DNA from: Symsagittifera roscoffensis
Lineage: Eukaryota > Xenacoelomorpha > Acoela > Convolutidae
Reading direction: 5' to 3'
Assembly (NCBI RefSeq): GCF_963678635.1
Contig: NC_087065.1
Span: 8,767,209-8,831,208 of the forward strand
Length of the DNA stretch: 64,000 nucleotides
Part shown: positions 57,971 through 64,000 of the stretch, in pieces
Layout of the letters: each line of letters begins with the position of its first letter
Position numbering within the stretch: the stretch's first letter is position 1
Program-made: the position numbers and the translations under genes
The notes under the pieces: model-generated
Databases searched by the model: none
Told to the model about the DNA's origin: nothing
The model's input: the letters and a program-made list of their open reading frames with translations, nothing else

Positions 57971-60900
57971 AAAATGGGGAACATTCCTTCCCGGCTGGTT
58001 TAATTCTAGAAATTATTGTGTGACCAGTTGGAACCAGTTTGAAACTAGTTATTTTGTTTAAATTTTATTTCCGTGTTAATTTTTTAAGACTAATCTTTAT
58101 CCATGACTAAGTTTCACACTATATCTGTAAACCTGAAACCCTAGTGGTTCAAAAATTAAAATTGAAGATTGAAATCAATTACTTCTTTCTCTCCTCTGCA
58201 AAAAAAGCTAATTTACATTTTCATCATCCTTGGACATCAGTGTTCATTGACGGAAAGTTCTTGTCTTCTGAATTTTTCTTCCAAAACATTCAAAACGAAA
58301 TTACTGAATAACATAAATCTATGAACTGCTTACCAGAATTTTTTCTAATTTTACAATCTAACTTAGTTTAAAAAACAATATCATCAAGGCTTCTCCATGG
58401 TTCCCTAATTTTACAAAAAGTTATATTCAATTGAAAATTGAAACATAATATCATCCAGGCCTCTCAACCAAATCGAAAAACTATCAAAGCTTCTCTTCTT
58501 TTCCCTTCAAAATCAAGATAATCAAAGCTTACCTGAATCTATTAAACTTAAACACTTCAAGTTCAACTCATCCCCCTAAATAAGTGTCTAACGGCCCATA
58601 GTGTCTATTCGCTTTCCAAACCTTTCAGTCAACTCAAGACTAACTGACAATTTCTTACTTTAAAACTCACCCATCAAAGTTAACTAAACAAAGAAGAACG
58701 GTTATTCATCCTTCCTGAACCCCGTGGATTGAGTTATTATTCTACAAACCCCTCATATCGATCCCTTACTAAGTAAAAATTTAAATATCTAAATGCAGAG
58801 AACGCCGCTCGTTTGAGAGCAGTGTATATCATTCAATAGAATTGATCTACTCTCTCACCAACCGGCCTTGCCACGACAAAAATACGCCACGAGAGTTTAA
58901 GAAAACAGTCACTGACAGTTTAACGAATTATAACATTTGACACCTGGATTTTGCATCAATCTTTCATCCTATCGCCTATGTAAATTTCAAGTTTTGAAAA
59001 CAAAAAAAAATATCCAAATACGCCTCATTAAAATTTTTTGATACGATCTTGCATTAGCACCACATGAACAAAGAGTAGGTTCTGTTAGGTCAAAAAAACA
59101 GTAGCAAAAAAAACTTTCTTTTAAAAACAAAAACTAATTCAAAACAATTTCAAAATCAGATACTAAAATCATAGTTAATTTACATTTACCTCAAAATCCA
59201 ACAAGAACACAATAATTACAAAAATTGGAGGAAAGACATTTTTTAATTCCAAAACAATAACAACATCATCTCTAATAAGTAAACTAAAATTTAATAGTAA
59301 TAAACAAACAACATCGAAGTTCACAATGGGCAAAATTAGTGTTCAGTAACGATGTTTTTGCATTAATTTAGTTTTGGAAACAAAAATATCTCCACTCTAG
59401 ACTCAATTGAAAAAATTCACACATCACCACCGCAAATACTATGACCCGCAAAAAAGGTATACATAAGACAATGAACACGACATGCAAAAAGTTTTGTCGT
59501 TTTTGAAAATTTTCAAAACAATCCGAGAAAACCTCATCGACACTAACCACTGATAAAACCGCTATAGTAGAACTTGATCTGCAAAAAGTTTTAGCATGTT
59601 TCAATATTGACTATTTTGAACTTGACTTAGATTTCATGGAACAACTTAGAAAACTTTTCTGCGGAAACAATCTTGAACAATTAGATAGTGTTTGGAAGTT
59701 TGAATGGTATCATGAGTTTTTATAGACAAAACAAACACGTTTTTAAATTCAGCATTTCAAACAAATTTGAATCATGAAGATCTTTCAAAACACATTGCGT
59801 TAACAACAGATAACTATCATTGTTTTATCACGCCAAATCAAAACAGAAAAAGTAATATTTGTTTAAATTCAGCATTTTTTATTTCAGCAAATCATAACAC
59901 TAAATCAACAAAACTTTCATATCTCATTAAATTTTATTTCAAGAAATTGTTACAACAAGGCCAGTAACAGCACAACAAAAGAGCTCAAAAAAACATCCAC
60001 AACCTTAAGTATAAAATATACCACTCCAACATTCAAAACTAAAATCAGTAATTGAACAATTTCTTTTTGATGAAAACTTATCTATTGATTATCAAACATA
60101 CAGAAAAAAACCAAAAAAATAAACTTCATTAGTGAAAACTAAATAAATAGCTATGGCTTTTTTGTCATCCCTAAGCAGATCAAGCTCTGACAGAAACTTC
60201 ACAAAAAATGGACTATACTTACTACCACCAACAATCTCAAAAAATTCAAGATCACAATCTCTCAGCAAAAAAAAAAATTAAATAACCATTTCTGAGAAAA
60301 TGACGTTTTTTTTGGTAAAAATCAACAACCACCACATGAACTTAACCAATTGAAATATTAATTGTTCAATGAAGAATAAACAGATAATTTTGAAACAATT
60401 TTCGATCCACAAAAAGAACAACGCAAAACTAACCACCCAGTCAAACCAATTTCTACCTTAACAATAAACTAAAAAATATCAACAAAAAATCAAAAACCAC
60501 TTCAAAAGGCAATTTGAAAGAAAAAAATAATACGATTGCCATATTACTTACATAATACGAAGTCAGTAGGCACAAGCTCACAGTTTTCACTGAAATACCA
60601 ATTACAGCAGAATCACTGTAAATAACAATGAAATCAATTTCAAGATGAACTTTCAATAACATCAAAAAGCTCCAATGGATTTCAACTGGAGCGGAACCTG
60701 AATACTATGTTGAAGGTTATTTCAAGGCCTTAACAGCAAACCTAAAAAAATTTCGAGGATCAGAACCGTGAAAAACAAATTTTTTTATTAAAATTTGATT
60801 CATGGACGTACAGCATATTTACAAACCATAACGGCAGAGCAGCCCAAGAAGGCTTTTCAAATTATCAAGAAAAAAGTTCGATTGGAAATGGTTGACCAAA

Positions 60901-61054
60901 GTATTTTTTAAAATGTTCAATTCCGAAAAAAATGAAAAACATCAAAAATTTTTAAGTAATGAAATCCGAAGGTTAAAAAAAAACTAGCCAAAAAATAGAA
61001 ACGCTGGTACTGAAGGTAACTTTTAGAAATATAAATGATGTCAAAATCACACAA

Positions 61055-61456
61055 ATGACAAAAATTTTAATGAAGACCTCAATACCGCAATTAAAAAAAA
61101 CCAAGAAAAAAGCGTCACATCCTTTATCAATTGGCAAACAAGATATTGACTCAAGACATTTTGTAGACCAACTGGAACAAGCGGGAATCTCAATTAAACT
61201 ATTAGAAACAAAAATTTTAAGAAAGCAATATGTTTTACACATTCAAACAGCTCTATTACATATTAACAATAAACAAGTCTCTGAAAACGAACAAGCTGAA
61301 AAAATTACACAAATAGCTATTATATACGACAGAAATCCAGATTTTAAAGAAAAGCGTTGTCGAAAAAATGAGGTAGTTTATATATACGATACAGACAAAT
61401 CATTGTCGAATGTCGACAAAAATACAAAAGAAATCAATCCAACCACCAACGCATAA
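61055..61456 (+). CDS. Unknown 133-codon ORF in the A/C-rich region
   Basis: I do not recognise it. The product is lysine-rich at the N-terminus (KKTKKKASHPLSIGK), then has an ordinary globular-looking middle (DSRHFVDQLEQAGISIKLLE, YVLHIQTALLHINN) and a charged end. It is the longest open frame in 57-64 kb and follows the strand of the other coding-like fragments, suggesting a remnant gene of the same element. There is no evident promoter or splice site. Confidence 0.3.
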   Translation: MTKILMKTSIPQLKKTKKKASHPLSIGKQDIDSRHFVDQLEQAGISIKLLETKILRKQYVLHIQTALLHINNKQVSENEQAEKITQIAIIYDRNPDFKEKRCRKNEVVYIYDTDKSLSNVDKNTKEINPTTNA

Positions 61457-61599
61457 AGGATTTACAAAAAATTTATCAAAAACGAAAAAAGATCAACATT
61501 TATTTTTCAGGTGAAAGGAAAAGAAAACATTCGAAGTGATAATGGTTCAGGCCAACCACTAGTAGCAAAAGAACACCAGTGTAAATCACAATTATCATG

Positions 61600-62046
61600 C
61601 AAAAAATAGCTCAGATGAACGAAACTTTTACTACAAAATACTAAATGAGTACAGTTATTCCAATGGCCGCAATGATCAATGTAGAAACTATTACTCAAGA
61701 TCAAACACAACTAGAAAAATTTATTCTCATTACAGTGAAATCCGCTATAGTAAAAAATAATTACAGAAACAACTCAAATGACCGCTAAAGAAATTACTCA
61801 CATAATGGTGATTGAAACTATTCAAACGAACGTTACAGAAATAACTGGAGTAACAGCTTTAAAGGTAGGACCAAAAATTATAGATCAAGAGAAAAATTCG
61901 ATAAATCTAGAAATGAAATAAAAATTATTAGAAGAGAAAATCTCGAAATTTATCAAAAAATCATCGAAAAGAGTAACGTCTCAGCAAAATCGAACCGAAC
62001 TTACCAAATCAAAAAAGTAAAACAAAAAAAGATCAACGAAAAATAA
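61600..62046 (+). pseudogene. Broken Asn/Arg/Tyr/Ser-rich basic ORF
   Basis: Plus-strand reading gives DERNFYYKILNEYSYSNGRN, then RNYYSRSN and, after a one-base shift near 61757, NNYRNNSNDR, RNYSHNGD, NYSNERYRNNWSNSFKGR and NYRSREKFDKSRNE. This is a run of RNY- and NYS-type repeats ending in a helical-looking EIKIIRRENLEIYQKIIEK. One frameshift and two stops interrupt it. Basic, Asn-rich repeats of this kind suit a nucleic-acid-binding protein, such as a nucleocapsid-like tail, but no family is identified. Confidence 0.4.
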
Positions 62047-62312
62047 CCTAAGTACAAAACATTTCTGAATTGACCACCGATATCCAGGAACTGAAAAATT
62101 TTCAGCCTACTTTCACAATTGAATCACATTCATTGTTATAGCTCAGATGGCGCTAGCGACACCGAAAACAAACATAGATTTAATATATTGAAAATGAAAT
62201 AAAAACGAAGCACCTATTCAATTTAAAACTTTTAAAAGGATCAAAGAGAAAGAAATGTCAGGAAACCCAAAAAAGTGAAATACTTAATACTACAGAGTTT
62301 GCATACCCAGAA

Positions 62313-62534
62313 GTGTCCCACGAGCATTTTAAAAAATTATACAAAAAAGTAAACATTCAATTAAATCAACAAACGATACCAAATTGCAAAAAAAATTTGA
62401 GAGAAAAAGTATGGTTAGTACCATTTCTCTCAGAAATAAATAACAATCAAAACAAATCTCGAACTCCAGATCGCAAAAGACCACGAAAATCATACGAACC
62501 GAAAATTTTAGATAACAGTCAGACAAAAAATTAA
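62313..62534 (+). CDS. Unknown short basic ORF
   Basis: 73 codons. It contains EHFKKLYKKVNIQLNQQ, KVWLVPFLSEINNNQNKSR and a basic end with RTPDRKRPRKSYEPK. Unrecognised. It lies just downstream of the Asn/Arg-rich fragment on the same strand, and could be the same gene after frame breaks. Confidence 0.25.
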   Translation: MSHEHFKKLYKKVNIQLNQQTIPNCKKNLREKVWLVPFLSEINNNQNKSRTPDRKRPRKSYEPKILDNSQTKN

Positions 62535-62577
62535 GGACTAATAATTTAAAAATCGCCTGTAGAAAAAAATAGTTCCG

Positions 62578-64000
62578 ATACGATCTCGTAGTGACACCGC
62601 ATAAGCAAAGAGTAGGTTATATTAAACCGAAAAAAAACAATGTTTCACTTCTTAACAAAAATATATTCAAAAATTCGTTTCTTTAGCAAAAACGGAAATA
62701 AATTTTAGTATGAGACACTACAACCATACGTGAAATTTTACAACTAAGAGCTCGGATAACAACACGCAAACAAAAAATTTAAGTTAAAGACCTTTTTGTG
62801 AAACCGAATTAAGGACACTATCATCTCTAAAAAGTGAAAAAACAATAACATTTACCGACGGCGAACAACCAGTCCAATTATAAAACTGGAAGCAAACCAT
62901 ATTGAACAAGTTTCATTCACATTAAAATCATTTGACAAAAACTGATTCAAGGAGAAGACGAAAAAATTATGGATTACTTTGTTACATATTTTGACTGATG
63001 TCCAGATATTGGTCAATCATAATGACAAGTACAACATTGTCGCAATCTCAAATCAAACGTTTTGCAAAGGATATGGTCCATGCAAACCTGATTTTCTCGA
63101 CTTGAAAATAAACAGGCAGATACTTGACAACTTATTATTGAATCTGCGCGACATAACCTCACAATATGGGAATTTCACGATTAAAATCTTACCACCAGAT
63201 TCAAATGATTGTACTCACCCGCAGAGTGTACAAAAAATGACCTATAAACAAGTTTTTCAAATTTTTCACGGAAAACAATAAAAAACTACAACATGAAAAT
63301 TCACAACGAACAAGTTTAATTTTCTCAAATTATGTTTTTCAAACAATTTATAGTCTTCGTCGTAAATTAAAATGAAATCTTTCACGCATCACCAACACAA
63401 ACATCACCACATGCAATTTAAGAGAAGAAATAATATTTTTGCTTCAAAACTTTGAGATACAATCCCAGAAAACCTCAAAAAGTCTGACATACCCGCTCAA
63501 AAACTTTAGCACATAACTGATAACTGATGAAATAGGACATAAATTAGATCACATAGAGCAATCTAGAAAACATATCCACACAAGCTGTGATGATTTTACA
63601 ATCCTTGCAGATCAATTAGGTTGGAATTAGCACTCTGAGATTAGCAAGATGTTTTAATTGATATACCAAGCGCAATCGAAATTTCAAATAACTTCAATTG
63701 ATGAAGATAACTTAAAAGTCGTCGGCTTAAAAGCAGAATAAAACATCAAATTAAAACACACATTTTTCAAAACCGAACAAGTAATATCTGTTTAAATTCA
63801 AATTTGATGACCTACCACCAGAACTAACTAGTGGCATTTCATCGCATAAAGTACGAGAGATGACATAGATATGAACTTTCAAAATACACAGATTACATTA
63901 AAAATATACAAAATCGAATGTCACGACGGCCAAATTTAGTTTTCACTAATGATGTTTATGCAATAATTTAGTTCTGGCATCAATAACATCTCCATCCTAG
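62578..64000 (+). repeat. Repeat unit 2 (partial) of the A/C-rich element
   Basis: Parallels unit 1. The ACGCATCACCAACACAAACA phrase (63383) matches 59423. TTAGATCACATAGAGCAATC (63545) reads like the LDLDFMEQLRK fragment of unit 1. AAGTAATATCTGTTTAAATT (63779) matches AAGTAATATTTGTTTAAATT (59850). A further copy of the module with TAATGATGTTTATGCAATAA begins at about 63930 and runs off the window, matching 59349. Confidence 0.5.
62979..63281 (+). CDS. Unknown 100-codon ORF in repeat unit 2
   Basis: Unrecognised. The frame is open upstream of the Met too. Text such as DKYNIVAISNQTFCKGYGPC, KPDFLDLKINRQILDNLLLN and FTIKILPPDSNDC has normal protein-like composition with three Cys. No equivalent frame was seen at the matching place of unit 1. 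It is probably a remnant of the same element's gene set. Confidence 0.3.
   Translation: MLHILTDVQILVNHNDKYNIVAISNQTFCKGYGPCKPDFLDLKINRQILDNLLLNLRDITSQYGNFTIKILPPDSNDCTHPQSVQKMTYKQVFQIFHGKQ

Larger units (their letters stand above)
59040..62577 (+). repeat. Repeat unit 1 of an A/C-rich decayed element
   Basis: It starts TGATACGATCTTGCATTAGC, then ACAAAGAGTAGGTT. The same start recurs at about 62576 (GATACGATCTCGTAGTGACA, GCAAAGAGTAGGTT). Within it are a CATCACCACCGCAAATAC-type phrase (59425) and coding-like fragments: ELDLQKVLACFNIDYFELDL (about 59567-59627), the 133-codon frame 61055-61456, an Asn/Arg/Tyr-rich stretch at 61600-62046 and the frame 62313-62534. All are read on the plus strand, which is rich in A and C and poor in G. 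No known domain is recognised. Confidence 0.5.

Overview
This is an AT-rich (roughly one third GC), repeat-dominated window from a eukaryotic, almost certainly invertebrate animal genome. It contains long microsatellites, decayed Ty3/gypsy retrotransposons, a spliced animal-type gene, a Polinton/Maverick fragment and a 200-N scaffold gap. There are no bacterial operons, rRNA, convincing tRNA or CRISPR. The phylum cannot be fixed from the sequence alone; nematode, cnidarian or another invertebrate would all fit.

Layout. 1-7 kb: gene-poor unique DNA with a weak SET-domain-like fragment (minus strand, 4.3-4.5 kb) and one unassigned Cys-containing ORF (6.3-6.6 kb). 7.4-10.95 kb: about four diverged tandem copies of a 0.7-0.9 kb unit. 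11-16 kb: T-rich DNA with SINE-like and TIR-like elements, a 127-bp tandem duplication and a (TA)21 tract. 16.2-23.6 kb: a minus-strand Ty3/gypsy retrotransposon (6985 bp, both LTRs, 5-bp target duplication AGCAT) beside a solo LTR of the same family in a duplicate of the same insertion site. 23.6-25.2 kb: a near-perfect 56-bp-arm palindrome and a dispersed repeat family. 25.2-27.8 kb: a second, plus-strand, badly decayed gypsy pol. 29.9-36.5 kb: large tandem units carrying TACA microsatellites.

The core of the window is 37.3-44.3 kb. Two exons of a glycosyltransferase family 17 (GnT-III-like) gene splice in phase (AG/G) into a predicted 463-residue type II membrane enzyme. Its 5.6-kb intron holds, in the same orientation, the morphogenesis cluster of a Polinton/Maverick virus-like transposon: integrase C-terminal part, penton-like minor capsid protein, small basic protein, major capsid protein and an adenain-type protease. 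The genes are packed with 11-bp overlaps or 2-6 bp gaps. All are open except the protease, which carries one in-frame TAA. The assembly gap lies inside the integrase, so the element's 5' part is unseen; no polymerase B or packaging ATPase is visible.

44.3-46.3 kb carries foldback-type repeats, TCGA-rich repeats and a decayed fragment of a second GT17 gene end. 46.3-55.3 kb is a higher-order satellite: three copies of a roughly 2.98-kb dimer made of two alternating 1.4-1.6 kb monomers, built of palindromic CGCTCAAAAACCGC blocks, foldback sequences and TATG microsatellites. 55.4-56.5 kb has a duplicated unknown ORF on the minus strand, one copy broken. 57-64 kb has an A/C-rich, G-poor plus strand and repeated, decayed coding modules of unknown identity, possibly a degraded element.

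Only the GT17 gene looks like a conventional host gene. Everything else recognisable is mobile or satellite DNA.
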